A DNA stretch of 64,000 nt from contig JBQMRR010000044.1 in NCBI GenBank assembly GCA_052174495.1, positions 62,001-126,000 of the forward strand, written 5' to 3'. The stretch is from Arsenophonus sp052174495 (GTDB lineage Bacteria; Pseudomonadota; Gammaproteobacteria; Enterobacterales; Enterobacteriaceae). Positions within the stretch are counted from its first letter, which is position 1, and the number at the start of each line of letters is the position of its first letter. Below the pieces are notes generated by a model. That model had not been told where the DNA came from. It made no database searches and was given only the letters and a program-made list of their open reading frames with translations. This document shows positions 1 through 10,972 of the stretch, in pieces. The translations under genes and the position numbers were made by a program.

Positions 1-904
1 GTAAAATCCCCCCTTCAGACTCCTTTTCCATAACTAAAAATGAAAGTGAAGTAACAATATTAAATGCTGCTACGGCAATAATGAGACTCAATAATAATCC
101 CATCATATTTTTTTCCATTTTTACTGCCTGAAAAAATTCACCTTTTCGTTCACGCCAATCCTGCCATATCATACCTGCCGGTAACGCTTGTTGACACAAG
201 CTATCAACAGTTAATGGTGCGTTAAGATAAAGACGCCAACCAGTAATATTACCGATCGGATAACGCATTAATCGTGCTGCATCTAGCTGATTAACTAATA
301 ATTCATTATTGTCGGCTTCACCTTGGGTAGCAAAAAATCCAGCTACTGTAAATAAATGTTGACTTGGTATTCTGCCAATTGGCGTAAGCTCACTAACAGC
401 AGGGATAATTAATCTCAATTGATCCCCTCTCCTTAGATTTAGTTGTTCAGCTAGTTTTAAGCCTAAAATAACATGATAACTACCAGCAGTTAGCACTGAA
501 GAATCAACATCTTGCAGATGATTTAATAAAGGCTCACTCGATGTTTCATCAACACCAATCATGACCGCAATCCCTATATTTTGCCTACTTTGCAATATAA
601 CATCACTTTCCACAATTGGAGCAATGTTTTCGATTCCTTGCAGATAGGTTATATTTTTTGCAGGATACTGACTTGGGTTGAGATTACCTTCATGTGTCGT
701 TAAAATAACCTGTGGCATATATGTTAAAATACTCTGTTGCAATGAATGTTCAAAACCATTCATAACAGCGGTGACGGTAATTAATGCCATAATGCCTAAT
801 GTAATGCCAATTGTAGATAAACTCGATACGAACCGACCAAATCGGTCGCCTGTTTGTCCACGCATATAACGTAGACCAATATAAAAGATAACAGATTGAG
901 ACAT
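1..904 (-). CDS. lolC: LolC, lipoprotein-releasing ABC transporter permease (3' part missing)
   Basis: This is the inner-membrane subunit of LolCDE, which extracts outer-membrane lipoproteins from the inner membrane and hands them to LolA. The start codon is at 902-904 and the frame stays open to the window edge, giving about 301 of the roughly 400 residues usual for the family. The N-terminus carries the LolC signature GLRYMRG and DRFGRFVS, then the first membrane helix with STIGITLG. The periplasmic domain follows (MRYPIGNITGWRLY), then WQDWRERKGE and the second helix region EKNMMGLLLSLI, all closely matching the enteric protein. It is divergent from mfd, as in E. coli. lolD and lolE should lie beyond the left edge. 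It appears intact as far as it can be seen. LolE is a paralogue, but the MYQS-like start and the mfd neighbour favour LolC. Confidence 0.95.
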   Translation of the reverse strand, partial: MSQSVIFYIGLRYMRGQTGDRFGRFVSSLSTIGITLGIMALITVTAVMNGFEHSLQQSILTYMPQVILTTHEGNLNPSQYPAKNITYLQGIENIAPIVESDVILQSRQNIGIAVMIGVDETSSEPLLNHLQDVDSSVLTAGSYHVILGLKLAEQLNLRRGDQLRLIIPAVSELTPIGRIPSQHLFTVAGFFATQGEADNNELLVNQLDAARLMRYPIGNITGWRLYLNAPLTVDSLCQQALPAGMIWQDWRERKGEFFQAVKMEKNMMGLLLSLIIAVAAFNIVTSLSFLVMEKESEGGIL

Positions 905-1096
905 TAAATCTAATATACCTCTGTTGCCAAAGCAAAATATTTGGCGATAATAAATGGTAGCTTACTGAATAAAATTATTTTAAGTCAACGTTTTATGATT
1001 TTTTATATCTATCTTAACAGATTAGACTATTTTCTTTTGTTTTAGTATTAATAAAATAAGTATTACAATTTTAATAATGAGAATTAATTAATCCTT
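905..1096. promoter_or_regulatory. Divergent lolC/mfd intergenic region
   Basis: This 192 bp AT-rich spacer separates two genes read in opposite directions, so it must hold the promoters of both. Several AT-rich boxes could serve as -10 elements, but I cannot single out a convincing -35/-10 pair. Before mfd the sequence reads aattaattaatccttATG, so the ribosome binding site is weak. Confidence 0.5.
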
Positions 1097-4000
1097 ATGT
1101 CGGCAAAATATTATTATCAACTACCCAAACAGCAAGGTGATATTCGCCATTTGGGGTGTCTAATTGGCGCAGCAGCCTCTATTGAGTGTGCTGATATTGT
1201 CAAACGACATCCAGGTCTTGTTGTATTAATCACTCAAGATACACATAATGCCTTAAAATTATATAATGAAATACAACAATTTTCACAGAATTCAGTGACA
1301 ATGTTTTCGGATTGGGAAACGTTACCATATGATAATTTTTCACCACATCAAGAAATTATTTCAACGCGTTTAATTAATCTTTATCGACTGCCAACTTTGA
1401 CAAAGGGTTTATTAATTATTCCGGTTAATACATTAATGCAAAAAGTTTGCCCTGCTGATTTTTTAATCAGCAATGCACTGGTTATCCATAAGGGAAATAA
1501 GCTTTCACCTGAAAAATTACGTAATAATCTTGATAAAGCCGGTTATCGATATGTTGAACAAGTACTCGAACATGGTGAGTATACTATTCGTGGATCGTTA
1601 CTTGATCTTTTTCCAATGGGCAGTAATGATCCATATCGAATTGACTTTTTTGATAATGAAATTGATAGCTTAAGAACTTTTAATGTTGATAGTCAATTAA
1701 CTATCAGCGAAATTGAGCAAATAAATTTACTACCCGCTCATGAATTCCCAATAGATGATAAAGCTATTGAATTATTCCGTAGGCAATGGCGTAAATATTT
1801 CGATATACGACGTGACCCTGAACATATCTATCAACAAATTAGTAAAAAAATAGTGCCACTAGGAATTGAATATTGGCAACCTCTTTTTTTCAATCAGCCA
1901 CTATCTTCTTTATTTGATTACTTCCCTCCTGATACTTTATTGATAACGCAAGATTTAGTAGCAATGGCTAATAGATTTTGGACTGATACTTATCAGCGCT
2001 ATGAAAGTCGAAATGTTGATCCAATGCGTCCGCTACTACCGCCTGATATGCTTTGGTTAAATAGCGAACAGCTCAATCAAACCCTTAAGACATGGCCATG
2101 TATTAAAATTTCAATTGAACCGGTTGCTCAAAAATTAGGTAATACTAATCTACCCTATTCAGCTTTACCCGATTTAAGTATCAGTCAGAAAAATAAAGCC
2201 CCGCTTCATAAGCTAGATGAGTTTAGCAGAAATTTTGCTGGTCGAATTATTTTTTCTGTAGAAAGCCCAGGACGACGTGAAATAGTACAGGAGCTACTAG
2301 CACAGATAAAAATTAACCCTATTAAGATTAAAACTCTGAATAAAACTAATAATGCAGGTTTTTATATCACAGTAGGTGCTGCTGAACAAGGTTTTGCTAA
2401 TCAGGATCAACAAATAGCCCTCATTTGTGAAAGCGATATTTTAGGTAAGCGGGTTATTCAACGTCATACTAAACAATATAAAACAATTAATATTGACCTA
2501 TTAATCCGTAACTTGGCTGAATTGCGACCAGGACAACTTGTTGTTCACCTTGAACATGGGGTTGGACGTTATGAAGGTTTAACCACTTTAGTCGTAAGCG
2601 GTATTCAAGCTGAATATTTGATGCTCACTTATGCTGGCAACGATAAACTTTACGCTCCGGTTTCATCGCTGAATTTAATTAGTCGTTATAGTGGAAGCAG
2701 TGATGAAAGTGCACCATTACATAAATTAGGTAGTGATGTTTGGGCTAAAGCAAAACAAAAAGCAGCTGAAAAAATTCGCGATGTTGCAGTAGAGCTATTA
2801 GATTTTCATGCTCAGCGAAGCATAAAGCCAGGTTTTGCTTTCAAGCATGATAAAATGCAATATCAGCTTTTTTGCCAAGATTTCCCCTTCGAAACAACAG
2901 TTGATCAAGAACAGGCAATTAATTCTGTTTTAAATGATATGTGCCAACCCATTACTATGGATCGTTTAGTTTGCGGTGATGTGGGTTTTGGTAAAACTGA
3001 AGTGGCTATGCGAGCAGCATTTTTAGCAATAACTAATAACCAACAAGTTGCTGTATTAATACCAACAACCCTACTAGCACAACAACACTTCGATAATTTT
3101 CTTGACCGTTTTGCTAATTGGCCAGTACGGATTGAAATGCTATCACGTTTTCGTAGTAATAAAGAACAGCAACAAATTATTAACGCAGTAGCTGAAGGTA
3201 AAGTGGATATCTTAATTGGTACTCATAAATTACTACAAAGTGATTTCCGTTGGAAATCACTTGGATTATTAATTGTTGATGAAGAGCACCGTTTTGGTGT
3301 TCGCCAGAAAGAGTTAATTAAATCGATACGAGCTAATGTTGATATTCTAACATTAACGGCAACACCTATTCCTAGAACGCTTAATATGGCAATGAGTGGG
3401 ATGCGTGATCTATCGATTATTGCTACTCCGCCTTCTCGTCGATTATCCATTAAGACCTTTGTTCGTCAATATGATGATTTAATTGTACGGGAAGCAATTT
3501 TGCGGGAAATATTACGTGGTGGGCAAGTTTATTATCTATTTAATGATGTAAAACATATTGAAAAAGCCAAAGAACGTTTGGTATCACTAGTATCTGAAGC
3601 GCGTTTTGTTATTGCTCATGGAAAAATGCGTGAAAGAGATTTGGAACGTGTTATGACTGATTTTCATCATCAGCGTTTCAATGTATTAATTTGTACCACT
3701 ATTATTGAAACGGGAATCGATATCCCTACTGCTAATACTATTATTATTGAACGTGCAGATCATTTTGGTTTAGCACAATTGCATCAATTGCGTGGTAGGG
3801 TTGGTCGCTCTTATCATCAAGCTTATGCTTATCTCTTAACACCACACCCGAAAGCTATGACGGATGACGCACAAAAACGACTTGAAGTGATCGGAGCCTT
3901 AGAAAATCTTGGTGCGGGCTTTGCATTGGCTACCCATGATTTAGAAATTCGTGGTGCTGGAGAGTTGCTTGGTAAAAAACAAAGCGGACAGATAAATACC

Positions 4001-4537
4001 ATCGGATTTGCACTTTATATGCAACTTCTTGAAAACGCTATTGAGGCTTTAAAGCAAGGCAAGGAACCTTCTTTAAAAGAGCTCACCAGTCAACAGACTG
4101 AAATTGAATTAAGAATGCCTGTACTATTGCCGGATGACTATATTACCGATGTGAATCTCAGATTATCTTTTTATAAAAGAATAGCTAGTGCCAAAAATAG
4201 CAATGAATTAGATGAGTTAAAAATTGAACTTATTAATCGTTTTGGTAAGTTGCCTGATTCTTGTAAGCAATTACTGCAAACTACTGATATCCAGATGCAT
4301 GGACAAACATTAGGTATTAAACGAATAGAAGCTAATGAAAAGGGGGGATTTATTGAATTTAGTAATCAAAATAAAGTAAATCCAACTTTTCTTATTGAGT
4401 TATTACAAAACTCAGCTGATATCTATCGACTAGATGGGCCTAATAAATTAAAATTTATTAAACCACTAATTAATTATGCTGAAAGGCTTGCTTTTATTAG
4501 GAAGTTAATAACTAATTTTCAGTTACATCAAGTATAA
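1097..4537 (+). CDS. mfd: Mfd, transcription-repair coupling factor
   Basis: This ATP-dependent translocase pushes or releases RNA polymerase stalled at DNA lesions and recruits UvrA. It has 1146 residues against 1148 in E. coli, so it is full length. The UvrB-homology module is at about 1-350, with PYDNFSPHQ and LEHGEYTIRGSLLDLFP. The RNA-polymerase-interacting domain lies near 470-560 (GQLVVHLEHGVGRYEG). The RecG-like motor follows, with Walker A GDVGFGKTE near 635, DEEH box IVDEEHRFG, motif III LTATPIPRT and motif VI QLRGRVGRS. The C-terminal UvrA-masking domain begins at about residue 1000. It is monocistronic here, followed by IS debris. Its retention implies that transcription-coupled repair is still under selection. 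Confidence 0.98.
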   Translation: MSAKYYYQLPKQQGDIRHLGCLIGAAASIECADIVKRHPGLVVLITQDTHNALKLYNEIQQFSQNSVTMFSDWETLPYDNFSPHQEIISTRLINLYRLPTLTKGLLIIPVNTLMQKVCPADFLISNALVIHKGNKLSPEKLRNNLDKAGYRYVEQVLEHGEYTIRGSLLDLFPMGSNDPYRIDFFDNEIDSLRTFNVDSQLTISEIEQINLLPAHEFPIDDKAIELFRRQWRKYFDIRRDPEHIYQQISKKIVPLGIEYWQPLFFNQPLSSLFDYFPPDTLLITQDLVAMANRFWTDTYQRYESRNVDPMRPLLPPDMLWLNSEQLNQTLKTWPCIKISIEPVAQKLGNTNLPYSALPDLSISQKNKAPLHKLDEFSRNFAGRIIFSVESPGRREIVQELLAQIKINPIKIKTLNKTNNAGFYITVGAAEQGFANQDQQIALICESDILGKRVIQRHTKQYKTINIDLLIRNLAELRPGQLVVHLEHGVGRYEGLTTLVVSGIQAEYLMLTYAGNDKLYAPVSSLNLISRYSGSSDESAPLHKLGSDVWAKAKQKAAEKIRDVAVELLDFHAQRSIKPGFAFKHDKMQYQLFCQDFPFETTVDQEQAINSVLNDMCQPITMDRLVCGDVGFGKTEVAMRAAFLAITNNQQVAVLIPTTLLAQQHFDNFLDRFANWPVRIEMLSRFRSNKEQQQIINAVAEGKVDILIGTHKLLQSDFRWKSLGLLIVDEEHRFGVRQKELIKSIRANVDILTLTATPIPRTLNMAMSGMRDLSIIATPPSRRLSIKTFVRQYDDLIVREAILREILRGGQVYYLFNDVKHIEKAKERLVSLVSEARFVIAHGKMRERDLERVMTDFHHQRFNVLICTTIIETGIDIPTANTIIIERADHFGLAQLHQLRGRVGRSYHQAYAYLLTPHPKAMTDDAQKRLEVIGALENLGAGFALATHDLEIRGAGELLGKKQSGQINTIGFALYMQLLENAIEALKQGKEPSLKELTSQQTEIELRMPVLLPDDYITDVNLRLSFYKRIASAKNSNELDELKIELINRFGKLPDSCKQLLQTTDIQMHGQTLGIKRIEANEKGGFIEFSNQNKVNPTFLIELLQNSADIYRLDGPNKLKFIKPLINYAERLAFIRKLITNFQLHQV

Positions 4538-4639
4538 ATTAATTTATCGCTTCTTATTTTGGTTACAACGAAAAGCCGATGGTTAATATCAAATCTAGTA
4601 TTATTAATGATGATCGATATAAATTAGTTATTCTTTCTA

Positions 4640-5150
4640 GAAATAATATGATATATTATTGAATAATTCAGGTTTAACTTTGAAGCAATTTTTGTAGATT
4701 GCAATGGAATTTTATTAATCAATACTGATTTGCTAATTTCTAAATTGTATAACTAATTATATCGATGCAGAGTGATCTAAGATCTTAACAAAAATTAAAA
4801 TGATAGTTTTAGTCTATTTTCCATGCAACATTGAATCGATAAATCAGATCATTCGTTTTAGTATCTATCGGCAGATTAAGTCTGTGAGCTATATCAAGCT
4901 TTGCATAGAATAGTTAAATTTCTTTTTCCGGTGATTAACTTTTTTCTTAATCTAAGAAAAGATCTTTAAATTCATTACATTGTTTTTAAATTTTTAATGA
5001 AAAGCCATGAATATATTCGGTTAAGATCATCTAAAAGCATTGAGCATTAATCACGGTCTTATAAGACGAATAAGAAACTACTGAATAGTTCGATCTGTAT
5101 CTACAAAAAGATAATGTCGTAAAGTTTTGATCGATATTTTATAAATATAT
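4640..5150 (-). mobile_element. IS481-family relic a, 3' half
   Basis: This is a degenerate piece of an IS481-type transposase gene read on the minus strand. It aligns with the better preserved copy at 57640-58592; for example gtttaactttgaagcaattttt here matches gtttaactttgaaccaatctttc there. It corresponds to the C-terminal end of the transposase. The element continues at 6556 after an inserted IS256 relic. It is full of stops and frameshifts. Confidence 0.75.
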
Positions 5151-6555
5151 TAAATTTTAGAAATTTGTGTATCACTATCAGGCTAGATTTCACTCTGATA
5201 TTTTGTAAATCTGTTTTATCCTTAGAAAAGACGCTGTTGACTACCAGCGTCAACCAGGTCAAATTCTCTTAGCCTTGGTTCTAACTTTTTTTGAATAGAC
5301 TGTGGAAACTTAAATAGTATTGAAATAGTTAATTTTTGAACTACAACGCTTCGAGATCGGCTCCGCATTCTCACTGTCAAAAAGCAGATTCAATTGGATT
5401 TGTTATTTTTATTAATGTGTGCCTAGTACACTGACAGACAGTCGTAAGGTGTCAGTCGTTTTTTTTTATTTTCTCCAATATTCTCATCGCTTCAGAATAC
5501 CGCTGAAAACCTTTCCAACAAAGCATTAAACGATTTATTAGCGACAAACGGATTTCTCTGCTAACCGGAATTTCCGGCAAGAGTTCTATCTTGATTTTTG
5601 ATGCTGCATGCTTTTAGAGAGTGAAACTAACATATTAGATGCTTTATGTACCACTAAACAGCATTTACTCTGTATCCCAAGGTTTATATCTTGATCATTG
5701 GCATTTTAAAAATCAAGAGGATACCGTCTTCCGTAGGAAACATGGAAGTACAGTTTTAACCACGTGTTCGCGGTTATCTAGAAGATCAGACAAACGCACT
5801 TCTAACACTCGATAAGCATTTTTAATCGCAATTCCCTTTTTCATATCTATATGCAGTGCTACCAATATTAATTAGAAGGCGAAGGCGATCAGCTTACCTA
5901 ACAGAATGACATATGCTTTCAGCTAAGAAATAAATGTAACACATATCCCTTAAGCCCATGCAGTTAATATTATAAATGCTCCTTAAGGCATTGCTGTTTC
6001 AGTTTGCTGATGATATTGACAGAGAAGATCATGTGCTTTTCATCGATAAGCACTTCAAGGGGCTTTGTAAAAATCACTAGTTGAGATACCTCTCATATAC
6101 ACAGCTTATGGTAAAACAACTCTTCGTCTATTTTTATGCAATTCAGATAGGGCAGCAGCAAGATCTTGAAGGATATTCTATCGCCACTGCTACCCCCTAA
6201 ATCTTAGGCACTTAATCTTAATATCCTCACAATACTAATTTTATAGGTTCGCTACGACAAATAACCGTTACGCTCGACGAGTATAGACATGCCCGTCTAC
6301 AAGTTGCGTTCATGATGTTATCGCAGGATTGTTTTAGAGCTCATCTTTAAAAAGAGTGCCTATCAGCTCCCAGTAGTATTACAAATAAATGCATGCAATG
6401 GATCACAGGTAATATCTAATTTTGTGGATACCTATAGAGTAGGTTTTCATAGCATATCATCGCATATCATCTCTCTGTTGTTAAAGTATTTAATAAAATA
6501 ATAAGCAGGATACGCATCATCTCCGAAATTCTATGCACTAGAATTATCATAACTT
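5151..6555 (-). mobile_element. IS256-family relic 1, inserted in an IS481 relic
   Basis: This is a complete-length (about 1.4 kb) but dead IS256/Mutator-type element. On the minus strand, remnants read KAFNALLERF, then a degraded region equal to the FYDFPAEHW block, then ITNPIES, the family signature before the last catalytic region. The right terminal repeat is visible at 6536-6555 (cactagaattatcataactt). The left end near 5151-5172 is its decayed partner. The IS481 halves on both sides rejoin when it is removed. Confidence 0.85.
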
Positions 6556-6961
6556 AAGATATTTATATCTAGGGTGCAGATAACTAAGTTTTTAGTTTTT
6601 AAACGATTTATGGCACGGCTTTGCAGGATTCTTTCTTCATTTCACGGAAACCTTTCCTAGTAAACGTAAACAGCAATCCAGATCAGATAGAGATAGAATG
6701 GAGTTTAGGAATTCGCATACGACTGCTAGCAGATTCGTCGAGAGAGAAAAATTTTTCACAGAAAATAACTACGACCTTTAATCTTGTTAAAGAGTCGTAG
6801 GCAAATGATAAGGAATATAGCTATGTTTATCAAACATTATCTCGTTTTCTCTTTATGAAAAGAAAATTCGGAGATATCTCATAATACTTAGTCAAAGTAG
6901 ATAGAGGCTCTTTGCTAGTTTAAAGAGCAACACTGATTTTAGGTGTTGTAGTTATTTGAAG
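6556..6961 (-). mobile_element. IS481-family relic a, 5' half
   Basis: This is the N-terminal half of the IS481-type relic interrupted by the IS256 relic at 5151-6555. It aligns with 58200-58592 and 45380-45815, for instance at the block ggaattcgcatacgactgct. It ends with a degraded form of the IS481 terminus (ggtgttgtagttatttga). The frame is destroyed. Confidence 0.75.
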
Positions 6962-7068
6962 ATAGAGTCTTCTTATGAAGTTTCTCTTAATCACACCCTC
7001 TTAGTAGTTATCTATTCTATGAATAGAAGTGCAACGAGGGTCTATTATAATTAATCGGAACTAAACAG

Positions 7069-8370
7069 TTAGTGTAATTTTAGTCTAGGTCGAATGATTC
7101 GATTAATACTACCCACTAACATCATCAATCCAGTTTTAATATAACCGTGTAACGCTACTTGATGCATGCGATAAAGTGAAATATAGACGATACGAGCGAT
7201 TTTTCCTTCAACCATCATATTCCTGCACACTAAATTTCCCATTAGACTGCCAACCGTACTAAAACGAGACAATGAGACTAAAGAACCATAATCTTTATAG
7301 ACGTATTCTTGCAATTCTTTATGTTCAAGTAATGCGAGGATATTTTTATAACATAAAGTGGCCATTTGATGTGCAGCTTGAGCGCGTGGAGGCACAAATC
7401 CACCCTCTTTTTTAGGGCAAGAGGCACAATCACCAATCGCAAAAATGGAACTATCTAACGTCGTTTGCAGTGTTGCATTAACCACTAATTGATTAATTTG
7501 ATTTGTTTCTAAGCCACCAATTTGATGCATAAAATCAGGTACTTTAATACCCGCTACCCAAACCATCAGATCGACATTAATTTTTTCTGCTGATTTAATG
7601 TTAATACCATCGCTATCCGTACTAGTTACTATAGTTTGTGTTAAAATACGAACACCTAATTTAATTAATTTATGATGTACAGCTGTTGAGACTCGTATAG
7701 GCAGTGCCGGTAAGATACGTTCTTTAGCCTCAATTAGGGTTACATGAAATGCTTCTTTATCCAAGCCTTCAAAACCATAACTGGTTAATTGCTCGATAAC
7801 ATTATAGAGTTCAGCAGATAGCTCCACTCCAGTTGCGCCACCACCAATAATTGCAATATTAATTTTATCATTCGTTTTATGGTGTACTGAGTATCTAAGA
7901 AATAGATTCAGCATCTTTTCATGAAAACGAAAAGCTTGCTGAGAATTATCCAGAAAAATACAATGCTCTTTTACACCGGTGATACCAAAGTCATTAGATA
8001 CACTACCTAGTGCCATCACTAAAAGATCAAAATTTAATTCTCGCTCTGGAACTAAAAGTTGACCTTCTTTATCATGTATTGCTGAGAGTGTAATAGTTTT
8101 ATTATCACGATTAATATTGGTTAATTGACCTAATTGAAAATGAAAATAGTGATTACGGGCATGCGCTAAATAACTTAGAGCATCAACACCGTCATCTAAA
8201 GAGCCTGTTGCAACTTCATGCAGTAGAGGTTTCCATAAATGGCTTTTATTGCAATCAACTAATATAATCTCAGCTTTATTCTTGTTCCTTAATTTATTCC
8301 CTAATTTGGTTGCAAGTTCTAAGCCTCCTGCCCCACCACCGACAATAATAATTTTAGTTTTTGAGGTCAT
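7069..8370 (-). CDS. ndh: Ndh, type II NADH:quinone oxidoreductase
   Basis: This is the single-subunit, non-proton-pumping NADH dehydrogenase that passes electrons from NADH through FAD to the quinone pool at the inner face of the membrane. It has 433 residues against 434 in E. coli. The FAD-binding Rossmann motif IVGGGAGGLELA is at about residues 9-20, the NADH-binding motif IIGGGATGVELSAEL near 175-189, and the second FAD contact FAIGDCAS near 310. A C-terminal membrane-associating amphipathic segment ends RIIRPRLKLH. In enterics ndh sits next to ycfP. Here the upstream neighbours ycfP, nagZ and thiK are gone and replaced by IS relics. The gene looks intact and is probably monocistronic. 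Confidence 0.97.
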   Translation of the reverse strand: MTSKTKIIIVGGGAGGLELATKLGNKLRNKNKAEIILVDCNKSHLWKPLLHEVATGSLDDGVDALSYLAHARNHYFHFQLGQLTNINRDNKTITLSAIHDKEGQLLVPERELNFDLLVMALGSVSNDFGITGVKEHCIFLDNSQQAFRFHEKMLNLFLRYSVHHKTNDKINIAIIGGGATGVELSAELYNVIEQLTSYGFEGLDKEAFHVTLIEAKERILPALPIRVSTAVHHKLIKLGVRILTQTIVTSTDSDGINIKSAEKINVDLMVWVAGIKVPDFMHQIGGLETNQINQLVVNATLQTTLDSSIFAIGDCASCPKKEGGFVPPRAQAAHQMATLCYKNILALLEHKELQEYVYKDYGSLVSLSRFSTVGSLMGNLVCRNMMVEGKIARIVYISLYRMHQVALHGYIKTGLMMLVGSINRIIRPRLKLH

Positions 8371-8604
8371 TATAACTACCTTATCATAAATAATTTTTTT
8401 GTTATTTAATTAAATTAATAATTATTTTATTATAGTATATCATAGATGATTATTTTCTCATATTTAAATTAATTAAAATCAATTTAGCTAGTTATTTTTA
8501 GCTATATTGGCAAAGGTTATTGCTTTGTTCGTAGAGCAATTTGTAGTCATGTCTGCATTTTAATTATTATCGTTTTAAACAATCTTCTCTATGCTAAATA
8601 ATTC
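8371..8604. promoter_or_regulatory. ndh upstream region
   Basis: This AT-rich spacer, about 230 bp long, precedes ndh. It must hold the ndh promoter; an AT-rich tatactataat-like stretch (minus strand, near 8430) is a possible -10 region. No clear FNR site was recognised. No gene is seen. Confidence 0.35.
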
Positions 8605-9530
8605 GATAAATAAATATTCCTTCATTAATGAAATCTACTAAACTATCTTTTAGACGGCTAATATAACTATTCACATTTTAAATATGAAATTATTTATCAA
8701 TAAATCTCTAGTTACCAACCTTATTTAGCCTATTGTGCCTAATTTTACGCTTGTTGGGAAAGATTTCGTATGATTTTTCTCCATCCAAGTAAAAGATGGA
8801 TTCTTTACTAATAATTATCTCAAGAAAATGGCTAATACACTTTACTCTACATTAAACTATTCAAGAATATAATTCCTCATATGACCCTATCAATCTCAAG
8901 CAATTAAGATCCCGATTCGTTATTTTCTTTTATCTCCTCCCCTCCCGCATTATCTACTTTTCCTATGTAGAAAATAACGTTTTCCTTTAAAAAATTTAGG
9001 AAAAATATTTAATCTATTTCAATAATACTATTTAGTATACTTAAGTTAACTGTTTCTGTTAAAGTAAGAAAGTAGTAACACCATATAAACACTGTTTTTA
9101 AATTAAAACTTATTTGTTTTACTGACTCCCGTAAAGTCAAGCTATTTAATTAACATATATCGAAGATAACTAAACTTTCATCTTTGTGATGTAGTTTTAA
9201 AAGAGGACTTCTAGTACGATTGTTAAAAGTTTTTCTATAATCAAGGATTTTATAACGATATCGCTATAACCCTAATTAATGTGTAGTTTTGGGTGGGTTA
9301 TCTTGCTACTAGCGGATAATATTTTCACTGTGATAGTATAGGCAAGATAAAGTAGAATAAGTTGATTAAATGCATGAATTGATATTATCTAATAAATTGT
9401 CTCTGAGTTAACTAATGAGATCCAGATTTATCTTGGGATGGAGTAAGTAAAAAATCGCTTTGATCTATATGAGTATTTACTTTTCATGGCAAGTTCTGTA
9501 ACAAAAACCTTTCATGCAGTATAAGGATTT
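8605..9530 (-). mobile_element. IS1595-family relic 1
   Basis: This is a dead transposase gene on the minus strand. Readable pieces, in order, are SPLLKLHHKDESLV, then NSLTLRESVKQ, then FNLKTVFIWCYYFL, then EIDXIFFLNFLKEN. They match the IS1595 pattern in which TPLARLHHKDKW precedes a helix-turn-helix, the TAFRWRHRFL block and the catalytic EADETFF. The copy at 49536-50438 aligns over most of its length. Boundaries are set by that alignment and are good to a few tens of bases. Confidence 0.7.
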
Positions 9531-9574
9531 ACCAACAACCTTTCTCAACATAGAGAAAGGTCACCGATTCTTTT

Positions 9575-10765
9575 CTGCTAAATCTATAAAATAAAATCTT
9601 TTAGTTCATGTGAAGTTAAAGTTACTGAGTGGTAAATTAGCAGAATAAATTTATATTACTTAACTGCAACTAGCAGTACATTACTTTCACTATCCTATAT
9701 CCTTCTTTAATCTTTTCAATAATAACTGGTTGTTATTTTCTATTCAATGCTCTGTTTTACGTCATCAAACAACTTGTGCTATGCTGTAGCAGTAGTCACG
9801 CAAAACAGGATAGTCGAAACTGCTATTTTATGCTTTATATACTTATGGTCGATAATTCAATCAATATTCGCATGTTCATCTCTCAATCTCTTATAGGATC
9901 TAGATGTTAACATGTTATATAAGATAAGCTATTCTCAAAAAAAGAGAAGTCGAAAAATCTAGTGAGGTTGCCCCATGATCTGCTTGCTGTATGACACAGC
10001 TGTAACCTAATAAATCCAAATAGCCTTCTTTTTTAGGTACATCTGCACCAGGAAGTAGTAGCAGGGTTACTTAAAAGTGCAATACAGAAATATTACTGGA
10101 AAGTATACTTTTCTAAAAAGACGGAATAGGTGGATGGGATAGTGTGAAATACTTCATACCCTATCTTAAACGGCCTCAGGTATCTATGTAAAAACTACGA
10201 AATTATCAATGGGAGAAGTGCTTTGCATCATTATTACATCCATACTCAATAATACCAACATCAGCCATTGACGCAGGAAAAATGATCAGGTGCTATATTG
10301 GCCATATTTAAGTGAGTTATGTTAAGATAATCTGTTATTATAGTTTCTTATCGAAATATTAACTAGAAAACACTATTACCGAGATGTATTATACAAGTTT
10401 CTAAAGATGATAACTCGTAAAAACCGAAAAAACCGAAGTTCGCTGTTTTAATGAAAGATTCCTGCGCACAGATCTATATGAATGCATGCTATATGGAAAT
10501 AGGTTGCTTTTATCGATCCTTCCAGCTTGGGAGATAGAAAACAGAATTATTGTCAAAAAGAATGTATAGGATAGAAAAGGAGGGCTCATTAAGATAATCC
10601 TAGGATTAATATTTCTAAAATTGATGTATTAGATTAAGTAACATTTACTTCGATAAAATTTACTTTATAAATAAATCCAATAAATTGATTCTATCTCCTT
10701 TTAGGAAGGAGATATGACTTTTAGTTTTTTTAAGAGTGATTAAATTTTTAACCTGAACACCGACT
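9575..10765 (+). mobile_element. IS91-family relic 1 (5'-truncated)
   Basis: This is the C-terminal part of an IS91-type (rolling-circle, Y2) transposase. Across frameshifts the plus strand reads KYFIPYLKRPQVS, then HHYYIHT, then MIRCYIGHI and KIICYYSFLS. These equal the family blocks YLGRYLKRPPIS, the YLDH region, HIPEKHFRMIRYYGFLSN. A perfect hairpin lies near its 3' end at 10693-10713. It aligns with the fuller copy at 59435-61310. Confidence 0.75.
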
Positions 10766-10779
10766 TAGCTGATGATGCA

Positions 10780-10972
10780 TCCTAAAAGTAATGCTTATGA
10801 GGTATGATCTAGCAATCTAATGAGTGCAAGAAGATAGACTTGTAAAGCTAAAATTTTAATTCTGCTCAATAGCTTGAAATCACTCTGTATAAATATGTTT
10901 AACTGTATAATCAGAAATTGCTCCAATCAGTATTGGATAGTACAATTCCATTATAGTCTATGAAAGATAAGT
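10780..10972 (+). mobile_element. IS481-family relic b, left piece
   Basis: This degraded C-terminal portion of an IS481 transposase gene is read on the plus strand. The block around 10925-10965 (caatcagtattggatagtac) is nearly identical to the complement of 57730-57760. It is interrupted at about 10972 by an IS256 relic and resumes at 12406. Confidence 0.65.
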